Source: Hirundichthys speculiger (taxonomy: Eukaryota; Chordata; Actinopteri; Beloniformes; Exocoetidae). Taken from it: a DNA stretch of 64,000 nt. Below, piece after piece: positions 47,299 through 59,787 of this stretch. Position 1 is the stretch's first letter. The number at the start of each line of letters is the position of its first letter. The notes below the pieces were generated by a model that was given only the letters and a program-made list of their open reading frames with translations, was not told the origin of the DNA and made no database searches. The stretch lies in contig JAGFBZ010000908.1 in NCBI GenBank assembly GCA_018398805.1, positions 789,001-853,000 of the forward strand, written 5' to 3'. A program made the position numbers and the translations under genes.

Positions 47299-50200
47299 CT
47301 AAAAACAGAGAACAGGCAAGGTTAGGATTTTTCAAATATGTTTACATATGAAGGTTGGCTTGATAACTTCAGTTGTTCTTTTTTCAATTGTGTGGCAATG
47401 TAATTTAATGTTGTTTTTGCTTGGATTGCTTCAACTGAATCACTGAATTTAAAGACATGTCTTTTTCACTCCTGAGCCGTGATCACAACGCAATTTTCTA
47501 TTCAATGGATCAATGCCATATAGCATTTAGTGATAATACACTATACTGCCAAAAGTATTTGCTCACCCATCCAAATTATCAGAATTAGGTGTTCCAATCA
47601 CTTCCATGGCCACAGGTGTATAAAATTAAGCACCTAGGCATGCGGACTGTTTCTACAAACATTTGTGAAAGAATGGGTCGCTCTCAGGAGCTCAGTGAAT
47701 TCCAGCGTGGAACTGTGATAGGATGACACCTGTGCGACAAATTTTCTCGCTCCTAAATATTCCACAGTCGACTGTCAGCTGTATTATAAGGAAATGGAAG
47801 TGTTTGGGAATTACAGCAACTCAGCCATTGTTATGGTATATAAGTAGTAGGACACGTAAACTGACAGAGCGGGGTCAGTGGATGCTGAAGCACATAGTGC
47901 AAAGAGGTCGCCAACTTTCTGCAGAGTCAATCACTACAGACCTCCAAACTTCATGTAGCCTTCAGATTATCTCAACAACAGTGCAGAGAACTTCATGGAT
48001 GGGTTTCCATGGTTGAGCAGCTGCATCCAAGTCATACATCACCAAGTGCAATGCAAAGCATCAGATACAGTGGTGTAAAGCAGCCACCACTGGACTCTAG
48101 AGCAGTGGAGGAACGTTCTCTGGAGTGATGAATCACACTTCTCCATCTGGTAATCTGATGGAAGAGTCTGGGTTTGGTGGTTTCCAGGAGAACGGTACTT
48201 GTCTGACTGCATTGATCCAAGTGTAAAGTTTGGTGGAGGGGGGATTATGGTGTGGGGTTGTTTTTCAGGAGCTGGGCTTGGCCCCTTAGTTCCAGTGAAA
48301 GGAACTCTGAATGCTTCAGCAGACCAAGACATTTTGGACAATTCCATGCTCACAACTTTGTGGGAACAGTTTGGAGCTGGTCCTTTCCTCTTCCAACATG
48401 ATTGTGCACCAGTGTACAAAGCAAGGTCCATAAAGACATGGATGGCAGAGTCTGGTGTGGATGAACTTGACTGGCCCCCACAGAGTCCTGACCTCAACCA
48501 GATAGAAGACCTTTGGGATGAATTAGAGGAGAGACTGAGAACCAGACCTTCTCAGTCATCACCAGTGTGATCTCACAAATGTGCTTCTGGTAGAATGGTC
48601 AAAAATCCCCATAAACACTCCTAAACCTTGTGGACAGAAGAGTTGAAGCTGTTCTAGCTGCAAAGGGTGGACCCACGCCATATTGATTAGGAATGGGATG
48701 TCACTAAAGCTCATATGTGAGTCAAGGCAGTTGACCAAATACTTTTGCCCCCCGAGCCTAAATAATGTGTTTAAAATATGTTTAAAAACCCCAAAAAGTA
48801 GCAAGGCACTGCAGCAAAACAAGAAAAAGGCTCAACTGTGGTCTTTCTGTTTCCTTCACAGCCTCTGGTCTCTGAACCGTAGTAAACAAACTGCTGGTAT
48901 TGTGCTATTTTTGGCTCGTAATTAGCAGCTAACATGCTAACAACAACAAAACAAAAAGTCAGGTTTTCTCTGCATGGAACGGGGACTTTATTCTGGCACT
49001 GCAGGAACTTGTAACATCACACAGGTTGTATTGTTCGATTCCTGTCGGTTAACAGAGAATGTAAATCTATACACGCTGGGCTGCTGTTTATGCTCACTAC
49101 ACTTTTCATCTAACCTCGTTTTCTTCTGCCGTCCCACAACACACACACTCCATTACCCATAAGGCCACATCATTACCCATAAGGCTACGTTCTTAAAGGG
49201 GCCAGGCTGGCTCACGGCATTTCTTCACTGCAAGAGAACGCGCACAAAATCCTGTGATGTTTCCGCGATTTTTAAATTTTTTTTTTTATTATATTATATA
49301 TTTCTGGAAAATATCCGCAAATAACTAAAACCGCGGAACGTTAAACCGCGATGTGGCAAGAGATCACTGTATTGTAATGTCTACTTGTTAGTACCTGGTC
49401 ATGTGATGCAGCTATTTTTCCTACATACAGAGATTTCCCACCTGTTTTAGAGTTATCAACGATTCAACTGAAAGAGTTAAGCGAGGACAATTGAGCAAGC
49501 ATTTCGGACAAAAGCGCCATCCCTAATAAAGGATTCACTGCTGTTGTTCTTCATATAAAGACTGGGAATGAGACGATTCGGAGCTCATGTTTCATTTGCT
49601 CGGGCAGAGTGCAGCTGCCACCACTCCTGTCCAAACAGATTTCCAGCGCCTATTATGTTTGTATGGTATGGGGATCATTTGATACGCCTCAGAGGCATGT
49701 TGTTTTCGACTGCATCACATATTTCATTGCATCAAGAGGCATTTTTGCCTGCGCCTGTTGAGTTCTCCTTGGAAACTACAGATGAACTGAGAGCTCCCAT
49801 ACTTACTCAAATATGCACATTTGTCTGGAGATGCAAAACCACCTCATATACTAAGTTGAACACTAAGAATTTGAAGAAGTCATATTTGGCTCTAGATAAT
49901 GAAAATTTTGCACAATTTTCTGAGATGCGACAGAAAACAAATATTTTTTTTTTCATGATCACCGTTTCTATTTTCATGTGCTTTCCTCCTTCTTGAATAA
50001 AGTTGGCAAACTGAAAACTACACAAACAGTGACAGTTATAAGTCCAGTACTTTCAATGTTCTGTCTATTTTAAAGACTTCTGTAAGCGTACTTAACTAGA
50101 AGAGGTTGGAACAACTGTCCTAACTCAGATCAGTGACACCGAATGAACAAACTATAAATCCTAAAAGTGCACTTGATTAATGGGTCTTGTCATTCCCAGT

Positions 50201-53200
50201 ATATCACAAGACCTTTTCTAGAATAGATCGAGTTGTCTGGCTGTGGTTCACATTTCACACTAGAATACATCTCTGGTGACCTGGTGATCAAATTTCACTT
50301 CACAGGTTACTTGATTTCATTCACTGCGACTCTTGCTAAAGATTCACGTTTGTGCTAACTGTTGTGTTGAGGATTCGTGTGTTAGATGCATTAAAAATTG
50401 CTACAGCTGTCCACTTTTATCAAATTAACCATTTTGTACTTTAGTGAGAAGAGAAACGACATTTTCTTCGCTGTTTTTAAACACAAACCATGTGACTCTG
50501 AAATAATCCCTACTTCATGAATGATGAATTTCCACCATAATGAACTGGACTAAACTCCAGAGTATTTGATTATAAATAGATGCATAAGGAAAAAGAAATG
50601 CATGCACAAGGAATTTATAAGCAGCATAATCAGTTTAGACTTCACGTGCATAGCCACTTTTGTAAAAAAATAAATAAATAAAACACACTTTTTCCTTATC
50701 GCTGTTCCATTTTCTTGTTTTAAGCGAAACCAGATACACCCCAATCCAAGAAAACCCTGAGTTTTAATTTTCTGCTGGGTTTTTTCCCCCTATCTCTTTT
50801 TGGAGAGTGAAATAACTTGATCTGACACTTTGCCATGACAGACTGCATTTTATGATTTTTATTTTTTTTTTTTTTTTGAAATGCTAATGTTGCATTCAGA
50901 CAGTATTTTCATGACAAGGTGCTGCAATAAATCCTGTGATGCAACTTTCAGACCTGATGCTTTGAACCTGGGTGGCAGAACCAATTTAAGGTTAAAAACT
51001 GCTCAGACGCTGAGTGATGATCCACTTCAAGGAAGGCATTTTGAATAAATATAAATGAGGAAATATGAAAGTGTTTCTCTCACGGTCTGTAAAACATCTA
51101 TAATCCCTGCATTAAAGATGTAAAATAATAATAATTAATATGTACATTACATAAGTCACAAGGATTTGCAAGCTAATGCAAAACTTGCTTACATAGTGAT
51201 TTTTATATGGGAATAGTTTTTCAGTTCTTTCTTCTTTATCACAATCAAAAATCAGAAAAACATTAACATTTTGGCTTAATGATGGTATATCATAAATGTG
51301 AAAAGATGTGCATAATAATCCCATTCAGTTCTGCTGAGAAAGCAAATCTCTGCTCCAAATGTATGGCACTGTGTTTCAGTTTTACTGGAACATAACATAA
51401 AGGTAATGATCAAAGCTAAACCAGTAGATTTACAAAACTGACCAACAGAGCCTTAAAAGTGCTATTTATACAGGCTAACCAAAAGCAGAAACTGTTTGGT
51501 GAGTACGGTCACATGTACATAACTGGTATTTTTAAGGTGAGGGGAGAATAGCTTTACCTGACATCCTCTCCATCTTCCAGCATTGACAGACAAATGGTGC
51601 ACTTTTCATCAGTGTCCAGCTCCTCATCATCCAGACACATCTTCAGGTCCTGGGGTATTCTCTGCAGAAACAAAGACACAACAGCAAACAGACTTTTAGG
51701 GACTGATCTTCCTCCAGATCTGCTAAAGCTGCTGTTAAGGGATAGCAGGTAGCGGGAGGGGCGATCCCCCGCAAACAGCACAATCTTCTTACACCCTGAT
51801 CTTTTTAAACCCTGATTTTGACTCTTCCTAAACCCACTAGCCATTGCCTTTAAGAGCAGGTTGCGCTACCCGAAAACCGCTATGGAGCGTCTTTTCATCC
51901 AGATCGGAGCAGCTCTCATGCGCAGCTCGTCTGGGACTCTGCTGTAGAGCTTCCTCCTCCTTCCTCCTCCTCCTTCGCACATATAAATATTTTTACACAG
52001 ACAGTTCCTATCGGCTACCTGAACGTCCCTGATAGTCGGTGTGCTCCCAGTAAACATGCTCTGGTCGTCTATGGTTTAACTGGCGAGCAAGCCGTTTAAT
52101 ACGATCTCTGCCATTTTCTCAGGGGTTCAACTGAGGCCAAATCACGCTTTTCATACAAGAGTTAATTCCAGAGGTAGAGCCGTTTGTGCACGTCCAGATG
52201 TGACCAGGTGGACGCACATTGATGCCATTTGGATGCACTCTTGTACGCACCGACATGCAGGTTGCGGGTGGTCAGGTGGTCGCGGGTTTAGGGTTGTGGG
52301 TGGTCAGACCACCCACAACCCTAAACCCGCGATGGCAAGATACCGAGTTTGCGGAAAGGGCAAAAGACAAGCCCGTTGCCACACGTACAAAGGGAGTAAG
52401 GGAGTCGGCATAATGGGTAGTGGCTTTAGCGAGCGGAAGATTGCATTAGCAGTTAGCGGAGGTCTCTATACCGCAGGTAGCGGCTAGTATTAACAAATAA
52501 GGGGAGGTGTATGATCAGGGCCTTAGACTTTAATTTTCAAAGGATGTTTACTTTATGCCACAGGGGTTTCTGAGTCAGCCTAGATGAGATCAAAAAAAAA
52601 AAAAAAAAGAGTCACCTAATAATACATCCCTGTGCATAATACATCCCAGAAAAAAAATGCACCACATATTCCGACACTCTTCCCAAAGTATATGAGCCAT
52701 ATCTATTTTAGACGTTTCTTTAAATTCATTTCACGTTCATATCTGCAGAGAGGAAGGTGAGTCATCCCATTGCCTTGTGAACAGTAGAGGTTCATCACAT
52801 TAGTCTGCTAACAGAAATCAGAATGACCTTTGAACTGCTGAATGATTTGTGACCTTCTTTCCACTCTCATCTTCTCTCTTCGATCCTTCTGACTTGGCAG
52901 CACTGCCTTTTTTGTATTCCCTTCTTTCATGTCTCCCTCAGCTTATTTTCGTGCCCAGTGCTTCATCTGTACCAGAGCACATCAAAAAGATCTTATGCCC
53001 ACTTAACAGGTAAAGAGCCTTTGGTCCTACCTTTTTGTACTTGTGGGGGAAAGTGAATCTCTCGAATGATGGTTTGGACAGCTCCACGGTTTACACTTCC
53101 CAGTCTGTCCTCCAGCTGCAGGAGCTCCTGTGAAGGAAATATATTTTTTAATTGCTCATTATTATTTTTTTTAAAAATGCAATTTTGCCTACAACATAGA

Positions 53201-56200
53201 ACACTGCTGCAGCTGAAATGTGACCGGTTTTATACAATTATTAGAATAACCATTTGAAGTATTTGGGAATAACTGGAAATACAAAAATCAGTTATACTCT
53301 TAACTGTACCCAGAGCAATGGTCACAGAGAAAACAATGATAAATAAGTGTAGACTGGTGTGTCTGCTGAAGAGAGGGAGGAAGGAGCTACACAGACCTCG
53401 TAGCTCTCTCTAACAGCAGATGCGTGGCGGGAGGGGTTAAGACTCTGCAAAGCCAGCAAGTGCAACTGGGGATATGGGTAGTTTCTGATCTCATGAACAA
53501 CCTAGGAGATGACAGATAAAAAGAAGTGCACGTCAGCTCTGCAGCAGAAATCAGACAGAGCAAAAGAGGCACACTTCTTTCCCTGTTGTTGGGTATCAAG
53601 ACAAATCTCAAAACAAAAGGTTAATCTCTGATAGTTCACTGAGACAAACACATTATGCTGAAAAGAGGCAGAAGGGGCTCACCACTTGTGTTGAGGCATT
53701 GTTTCTTGGGAAGTGGTGCATCCTGGGGGAGGTCAAGTAGTGCTGATAGTGCTGTGGCAGCGGGTGGATGTGATACTGGTGCGCAGCCAACCCGGCGTCA
53801 ACACTTAAATCCCTGGAAAGAGACCAAAAAAGCAAAATCAGTAAATTACACACAAATCAGTATTTCACAAGTTTCTGAAGCACTGCGTTTTGTTTATGCT
53901 GGATTCCGGATATTTCTGCAGAATCTTGGAGGTACATGGAACTGCCTAACTTATCTGAATCGAACCAAGGGAATAACCTCTTACACCTACAACACCAGAA
54001 TGACATTTTAAGACTGTAAAACCACGTAAGGAGTGAGCAGACATCTGAAAAAGCCTAAAGTAGAAGATAGATGGCTGAGATGGCAAAGAGAAATGGAAAC
54101 ATAGTTATAAATGTTATAAAGTAATTAATAAATGGTTAATTAACAGTTACGATGACCAAAGGTGATTGGAGAAACATATATGTTGCTGAAATTAAGCTGA
54201 ATTTATTTGACAGGGGTGTAGTTGGAAACCACTGGAGGTGGTACTTGAGTCCAGGCTTGATAAATGTTTGAACCAGCTTTGGTCTTGTCCTTGTTTAGCA
54301 TTCTTAACCTTTTTTAAACCCTGATTTTGACTTACAACAACAATTTCAATTAATCTGAGGCATATAATATCTGTTGATTACTCGGAGGTTAACAACATTT
54401 TCCTTTACATTTTTTGTAAACGTGGTCCTAAGGTTCCAGTGTTTAACATTTAGGGGAATCAACTGGCAGAAATTAAATACGGTATTCTTTACTGTACAAC
54501 TGCATGACAATAAGAATATTTTTTATTATTATTCTAGAACAGTTCAAATCAAAAATATAGTGTTATGTTAATATAATATAATGTGGCACCCATAGTTTTT
54601 TCCCTATATGCCTAGAAAAAGAGACAAGTGGGGGGTTATTCATTTGGTTGTAGTCTTCAATATGCACTGCTGGACATCACTAAATCCTACACATTCTTAA
54701 CAAATCTAAGTGCAATGTTATATTCAATAATTTCATCATATTTTTTAATTAAATATAAACTTAAATCATAACATTGCAGCCCAACCAAATAAAAACTACA
54801 TTTTGTCCCTGTGGCGCTGCAAGCTGTGTAATATGAGACTCATTGCTTACCAGTCAGTGCCCTCGGCCAGGTATCGGGGCTGCTGTACCACAGGTTGAGG
54901 GACATGAAGTGGGGGGGCAAACTCATAGCCGGGCCGTAGTCTGTGGGGCTGGTGAGGGACTCTTTCTGTGGTACGTCTACTACGAGCCAAAAAAAAAAAA
55001 AAAGAATGTTTGAAAAAATATTCTGGAAGCAAAGTGAATTTCTAACTCAAGTGGCCTCAAGTTTTATGACACTAGAAAACCCTTGTAATTACCACCCGTC
55101 TCCTTAGACGCTTTCTTTCTGTCTGTCTAGTGTAAGTACCTGGAGGGCGGCAGGATGTGTCGGTGCTGGGCCTCAAGGATCTGCTGCTGGAGGAGGTATT
55201 GCTGGTGTAATGCCTGAGGTAGGAAGGGAGGGGCGGGGATATCCTGGAACTGTGGAGCAGGTAGAGGGTTGAGGGACGGGTGGAGTGGAGGGCCATGCTG
55301 GTGGCCCGGAGGGGCCAGGTGGGGGTTAATGCCTGACTGTGGCTGCCCTGGATGGGGCATGGGGAAGTCCATGGGCAGCGGGGCCTGAGGACCTAACTGG
55401 AAATGCCGGCAAGAGGTAGCATGGCTGTGCTGCTGCTGCTGTTGTTGCTGTTGCCGGTTGAAATGGGATCCTGCGGAAGATAAGAAGTTGTCAGGAGTGT
55501 GAGGGGAGAAATTAGCTGGAATTAATAGTGGGTGAAATGTGGTGTTACTGTGTGTGTGATTTAGCATGTTAATGAAGCCCTACCTCTTACCTAGGGTGAA
55601 AAATACTTCTGTGGGGGTGGGAAAATGATGGTTACCACAAGAACCATGAAAATGACAACCGTTTTTGGTGCAGGACACAAAAACCGTGAGCTTTTGCTTC
55701 TTTAATTGCATTTCCGACACCTGGATCGACTCCTGGTCTTCTGATTCAGACAGAGGAACAGATGAGCTCTACCAGAGTACTCGTAAGGTCTTCAATGCAG
55801 CTGTTCTCGTAAAGTCTGCATCTGACAGTGTTCTTCGAAATAAACCACTGTTGCCCTTCTGTCTGAAAGAACATTTAACAGTTTCTGTACGAAATCTATC
55901 ACAACCTTTGAGAAACATTCCTTCTTTCTCAATAACATGAAACCTGACAGTACATTTACATGTGTGTGACTCAGTGAAATCTGCCTTTTTTTTCTTACAC
56001 ATCTAGTGTGACTGAAATATTCTTATTCCATGTATGAATGTTCAGAGGCTAAGGAGGAAATAGCTCAAATGCTTTTTTTTTCTTTTTTTCCAACCACAAC
56101 TATTTGGCAACTGCAAGGAGCAGACAGCAGGGAAAAACAGAGCTTGTGCTATAGTGCAATACGGTTTTATAATGTGCTTTTGCCTTCAGCTTAAAAATAT

Positions 56201-59173
56201 CTTTTGGTTTGTGGAGGGACTGATGCAATGCAATAACCAAGTTAACTTTGAAAAGTTTTGAGGAAATCTCTCCCAAATGGAGGCACTACAGGCCTGAAGG
56301 ACAGCAGGATTCAATACACTGTGACATACTATGTCTTGAGTATTACTCATTTAGGCGTTTAAAACTGTGCATTTCTTTAACATGATTCTTTTTTGACAGA
56401 TGTAAAAAGTGAAACCTTTATAAAAATCATGATCATGACAAAATAGGCAAAGTCTACATTGCATTTACTGGGAGTACGCTTTAAAAAAAACGCAGTACGA
56501 TTTTTAAACAGCCAAGAAAGAGAAGCAATATTAGCTTCCAAAAATATTTCTATCTTGACTGTTTTTTTTTTACAGTAACTGGGCAGACAAGAGATGAACT
56601 TTCTGCCATTGGTCAAAGACTCAAGTCTAGACTGCAAGTAGCACACTGCGTTTCAAGCGTCTCAGCGACAACGATCACCATGAATGACAGCAGATAGACT
56701 CATTCAGGTCCTGTGATGGAGGAAGCGTGGAAATCGTCTATCTTTGTCATAGCGGGAGAGGAGGTGGGTGAGGGGTGGAGGGGAGGGGGGGCAGATACAG
56801 GGACAAGGGAGAGGGAGGACAATAAATGGAAATCAGCAAGAAGCACACTGAAGGTTAGGAAAAACACTATATTCTTTATTGAAAAATATTAGTATATGTG
56901 GAATTTGTGTTTTTTTTTTTTTGTTTGTTTGTAATAATAGTATAAATCCATGCAACAAAAATAAACAACATAGACTGAAGGCAAGGCCCACCATGCTCCA
57001 TATAAGGGTTAAAAAAGAACAAAAGCGGCATCCAATGAGCAGACGTGTTGGCTAACAGCACATGATTTCAGTACAGCAAGGGTACATCTTTACTACAGAA
57101 AGATTACATTGGATTTTCACTAGTCAATGTAGAAAAACATAAACAAAAATTATGAATCATAAATGTGACCATGCACTGAAAGTACTATTACCAGAACAAA
57201 AGGTAAAGAGAGACCACAACCAAACAATAAAGACGTTATTTCTAATAGAGGATCTCTTTAGCAGTGCAGGAAAATAGGCATCCCTGTGAAATGGATAGCA
57301 TTTTGGTCTTATGTTAGTGCAATAAATCGTGATGAACCACCAGTGATTGTGTTTTCCTATTTTAAATTTTTTAGTTGTTTAATTTGCCCATAAAGGGTAA
57401 ACAGCCCCGACAATTCAGTGTGATTCAAAGCTTGAAATTTGCAAAGGGAACAAAAGGATTACACAAAAATGGAGACAGTTATGGCAGGTTGTTGTGTGCA
57501 GGTGCAGTGTACTTTAAGTCATTTCAAGCGGTTAAATGACAGCATTTGCTGAAATGTTAAGTTTTACACTAAAAATAGCATGCACGTCATTCCAATTTGT
57601 GTTTTTTTTTTTCTTCCAATCATTGATCACTTAGATAATCTGCATATGTACATTGCACCTTGTGTGAAGAGCAGGAAGATGAGCCAAATTCTGGTGTTCA
57701 ACAATGCAGTGCAGTATTTGAGATCATGCAAAATGTATCCACTTTACAGGAATTTACAGCATGTTGTCTATCAAGACTGGATGGGAGGTACACAATGACA
57801 TTCAACTGATACCTAGAAAGGTGCTGAAATGTTTACTTAGTGCTACAGCAATTTGACAGAAAAAAAGACCAAAAAAAAAAAAGGTGCTGTATTCTAGGTG
57901 TTAGCTATAGTTTTAGTCTGCTTAACATGAAAATCTATGGCTGAATACATCTTGGGAGGGGGTGCTTTTTAATACCAATGTCGTCTTCTGATGGAAAGAG
58001 GAAATGAAGAAGGGATTCACAATACAGCTAAATGCAGAGAACAGGCAGAGGCCACGCCACACCACACAGCAGCAGATGATCATTAGCTACACAATGGGGG
58101 GACGACAAAGATCTGATAAATGCAGAATGTAGAGCCAGCCTCCATACTATGAAACAGGGAAATAAGAACAGAAATAAAAGCACAATGAAATCACTGATGC
58201 CACTGTTATGAAATTAATGATACACTGTAGCTTTATCAATGTTTTACTGTGACCGACCGCATATTCGGATATATATATAATTTTTTTTTATTTTTTGACA
58301 TTCTGCAGCTTCAAACAAACAGCTGCTGAATTGCCAATTAGCAAATGAAAGACAAATTAATGGATCTGAAACCCACGCGCTGCAATCAATTGGCCATGTA
58401 ACCACTAGTACGCTGACCAATTGACACAAATACAAATTAGTAAAATCGCTATGGAAAAAAATAAAAGAAGATGGGGGAAAACGGCGAGGGCTGGCAGCAG
58501 TGGATGATCTTCAAATGACATCATCCAGGCACAGATAAGCTGACTGGCTGAGGTGGCTACGTCTATTTTGCGGTCTTTTAACAGTGCAAATGCACGATAG
58601 TTTTGAGCGAGAAATAAAACATGAAAATACTAAAGAATTTGGGAAAAAAAAACATACATACACTGCAGTAAGATACACTTCAAACAATACCGTCAAAACA
58701 CGATTACTTGTGCAGTTGTGCGCTTCTGACATCAGGCATTCAGGACCGCACGTTCCACGCATGTTGAAAGCCTTTGTGAGAAATGTTTCCGTTCCAGGAT
58801 ATAGCCTGAGCCAACGAGCCAGTTAGCTTTTCTGCTGCAGCGCTTTTTGGTTTATTTTTTTATTTATCATTTCGCTCTATTGCAACAAGGAAAAAAAAAC
58901 ATTTCGGACAGTTTTGTCAATCGAGCATTAGCACGGTTCGGACAGTTTCGAGAATAAAGTGAACGTTATTGTTTTTTTTGCTTTTTTTTCTCTAAGAGAG
59001 CTAACAGGAGCTAATCCGACGACTCAGCTCGCGCTAGCTAGCCAACAGCTGCAGTGAATATTAAGATAAACAGGGCAAATGTTTTGGATCGATGTGAATA
59101 TTAATACCGTACCTCTGTTTCTTACTGAGCCGAATACGGGAAGAACCAGATATCCGACATGCACTAACACCAT
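47181..59173 (-). CDS. rnf165: rnf165 (ark2c), Arkadia-like RING-H2 E3 ubiquitin ligase; 8 coding exons
   Basis: RNF165/ARK2C is a ubiquitin ligase related to Arkadia that enhances BMP/SMAD signalling and motor-axon extension. Coding exons, in order: 59173-59113, 55470-55140, 54979-54851, 53812-53683, 53501-53397, 53127-53031, 51661-51558, 47298-47181. The sum is 1,075 nt, or 358 codons after removing one apparent inserted base in exon 6. Human is about 346 residues. The N-terminus [20 protein letters not shown] equals the human start. The middle is Gln/Pro/His-rich, and the C-terminus is a C3H2C3 RING. The gene is convergent with loxhd1, as in human. As written, the exon 6 shift would stop translation before the RING domain. 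Conservation elsewhere argues for a sequence error. Confidence 0.95.
47299..51557 (-). other. rnf165 intron 7
   Basis: It carries a Tc1-like element (47539-48752) and, at about 49190-49370, transposon-like sequence with 'ccgcgatgtggcaagagatc'. The 142-codon frame at 49568-49996 (+) has no recognised motif and is not called a gene. Confidence 0.55.
47539..48752 (+). mobile_element. Tc1-like transposon, decayed, 3' end truncated
   Basis: The left end 'cactatactgccaaaagta' follows a TA. Transposase pieces are an N-terminal HTH region (around 47723-48016), a WSDESHF segment near 48125, and 48199-48570 with [12 protein letters not shown] and [18 protein letters not shown], the last D and E of the DDE triad. 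Frame shifts and stops make it inactive. The right terminus ends at 'atacttttgcc', short of the full inverted repeat. It runs antisense to rnf165. Confidence 0.9.
51558..51661 (-). CDS. rnf165: rnf165 exon 7: first half of RING-H2
   Basis: It translates [20 protein letters not shown] then [18 protein letters not shown] gives Cys1 and Cys2 of the RING. Human reads [21 protein letters not shown] minus-strand frame continues upstream as far as 51844 but enters the intron; the real exon starts after ctgcag. Confidence 0.95.
51662..53030 (-). other. rnf165 intron 6
   Basis: It contains a 53 bp perfect inverted repeat at 52280-52332 and A-runs near 52592. No gene. Confidence 0.6.
52280..52332. repeat. 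Perfect 26 bp inverted repeat with 1-base spacer
   Basis: Arms 52280-52305 and 52307-52332 are exact reverse complements around a single a. The arms are G-rich and C-rich and include 'gggtttagggttgtgggtgg'. On the left, 'gttgcgggtggtcaggtggt' partly repeats the arm. Surrounding DNA is locally GC-rich. Confidence 0.9.
53031..53127 (-). CDS. rnf165: rnf165 exon 6: NRGA-TIER region, frameshifted
   Basis: It reads [20 protein letters not shown] in frame, then needs one base removed at about 53064 (plus-strand 'ctctcgaatg', expected 'ctctcaatg') to continue [12 protein letters not shown] exactly as in human ([13 protein letters not shown]). This is the conserved NRGA/TIER segment preceding the RING in Arkadia-type ligases. 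As written the frame becomes [11 protein letters not shown] and stops in exon 7. Confidence 0.92.
53397..53501 (-). CDS. rnf165: rnf165 exon 5
   Basis: It translates [20 protein letters not shown] and [15 protein letters not shown], nearly identical to human ([20 protein letters not shown]). Phase 0 at both ends. Confidence 0.95.
53683..53812 (-). CDS. rnf165: rnf165 exon 4
   Basis: It translates [20 protein letters not shown], then [20 protein letters not shown]. Human has [20 protein letters not shown]. Intact frame. Confidence 0.95.
53813..54850 (-). other. rnf165 intron 3
   Basis: AT-rich intron, gtaagc donor and tttccag acceptor. Nothing recognised. Confidence 0.65.
54851..54979 (-). 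CDS. rnf165: rnf165 exon 3, tandem acceptor
   Basis: It translates [20 protein letters not shown] and [11 protein letters not shown], matching human PHRLHPSFDF and [12 protein letters not shown]. The acceptor is tandem (minus strand 'ctcgtagtagacg'): splicing at the first tag starts at 54979, at the second at 54976, differing by one codon (Ser). Both keep frame. Confidence 0.93.
55140..55470 (-). CDS. rnf165: rnf165 exon 2: Gln/Pro/His-rich region
   Basis: It starts after ttccgcag with GSHFNR, then eight Gln (CAG/CAA, 55429-55453), then [15 protein letters not shown], a Pro/His-rich stretch and [20 protein letters not shown]. Human has [14 protein letters not shown] and [20 protein letters not shown]. 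The poly-Gln is absent from human. The region is probably disordered. Confidence 0.94.
55471..59112 (-). other. rnf165 intron 1
   Basis: A 3.6 kb intron. It is G-rich at 56756-56815. From 56.85 to 58.85 kb it is AT-rich with almost no recognised repeat, with a minus-strand AATAAA near 56875. No coding exon was recognised. Confidence 0.55.
59113..59173 (-). CDS. rnf165: rnf165 exon 1 (start codon)
   Basis: ATG at 59173 (minus strand) encodes [20 protein letters not shown], identical to the human N-terminus. The donor follows at gtacggt. Phase 1. Confidence 0.95.
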
Positions 59174-59400
59174 CCTGGGATCCTTATCTTATGTTTCCGC
59201 CGGGTTATTTAGAGAGATGGGGTAGTAGTAGCCCATGCGGATCTACATTCAGGCGGCTGGTTGTTGCTGGCTGTTACTACACGCAAACCAAACTCCTGTC
59301 TGACTTGCCTGGATGTCGCTGACAAAAGCAGACATGTCATTTATGTCCGTAGCAAAAGAGGGCGATGTTGCGGCGCTACATACTACTGCTGGAGATATCT
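59174..59400 (-). promoter_or_regulatory. rnf165: rnf165 5' UTR and promoter region (predicted)
   Basis: This less AT-rich stretch immediately upstream of the ATG contains several CpG dinucleotides, compared with the AT-rich DNA around it. No TATA box is evident. The transcription start is not defined by sequence. Confidence 0.4.
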
Positions 59401-59787
59401 CAAGGTTAACCGGTTCGTCTCGATTTAAACGGTTTTAACACATGAATAGGGCTTAGTAGCTAAAAGTAAGTCTTAATTGTAACATTTAACAGTTCATGGT
59501 CTGTTTAAGTTAAAAAAGTATGAATTTGAAAATTTCAAGCAGCAGAATATCTTGACTTTTGATCAGGTTAGGCTCCATATCACGAACTCCAGCGTTTCCC
59601 ATGATAATTCTATAACCTCACTGGATTTAGTTTATTTAGCTGGTTTCAACCTCAATGATTTTTGACTGAAGGAACCTTTTTCAGGAATGAATTCCTGGGT
59701 GTGTAACTATCCATCAATCCATGTTGATACATTGATTTAATGATGAACTATCCAATGGAATTGGTACAAAAAAAAAATATATATATA
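59401..59787. other. Intergenic, nothing recognised
   Basis: AT-rich flank between the rnf165 promoter and a Tc1-like element. Confidence 0.6.

Noticed and set aside
48039..48497. 152-codon minus-strand frame
   Set aside because: Antisense of the Tc1 transposase in the plus-strand copy.
49568..49996. 142-codon plus-strand frame in rnf165 intron 7
   Set aside because: No recognised motif, no splice structure, next to transposon debris. Length alone is not enough in 64 kb.
51662..51844. MASGFRKS... as an alternative rnf165 start on the minus strand
   Set aside because: It is read-through from the intron into exon 7. The conserved exon starts after ctgcag at 51661, and the true N-terminus is at 59173.
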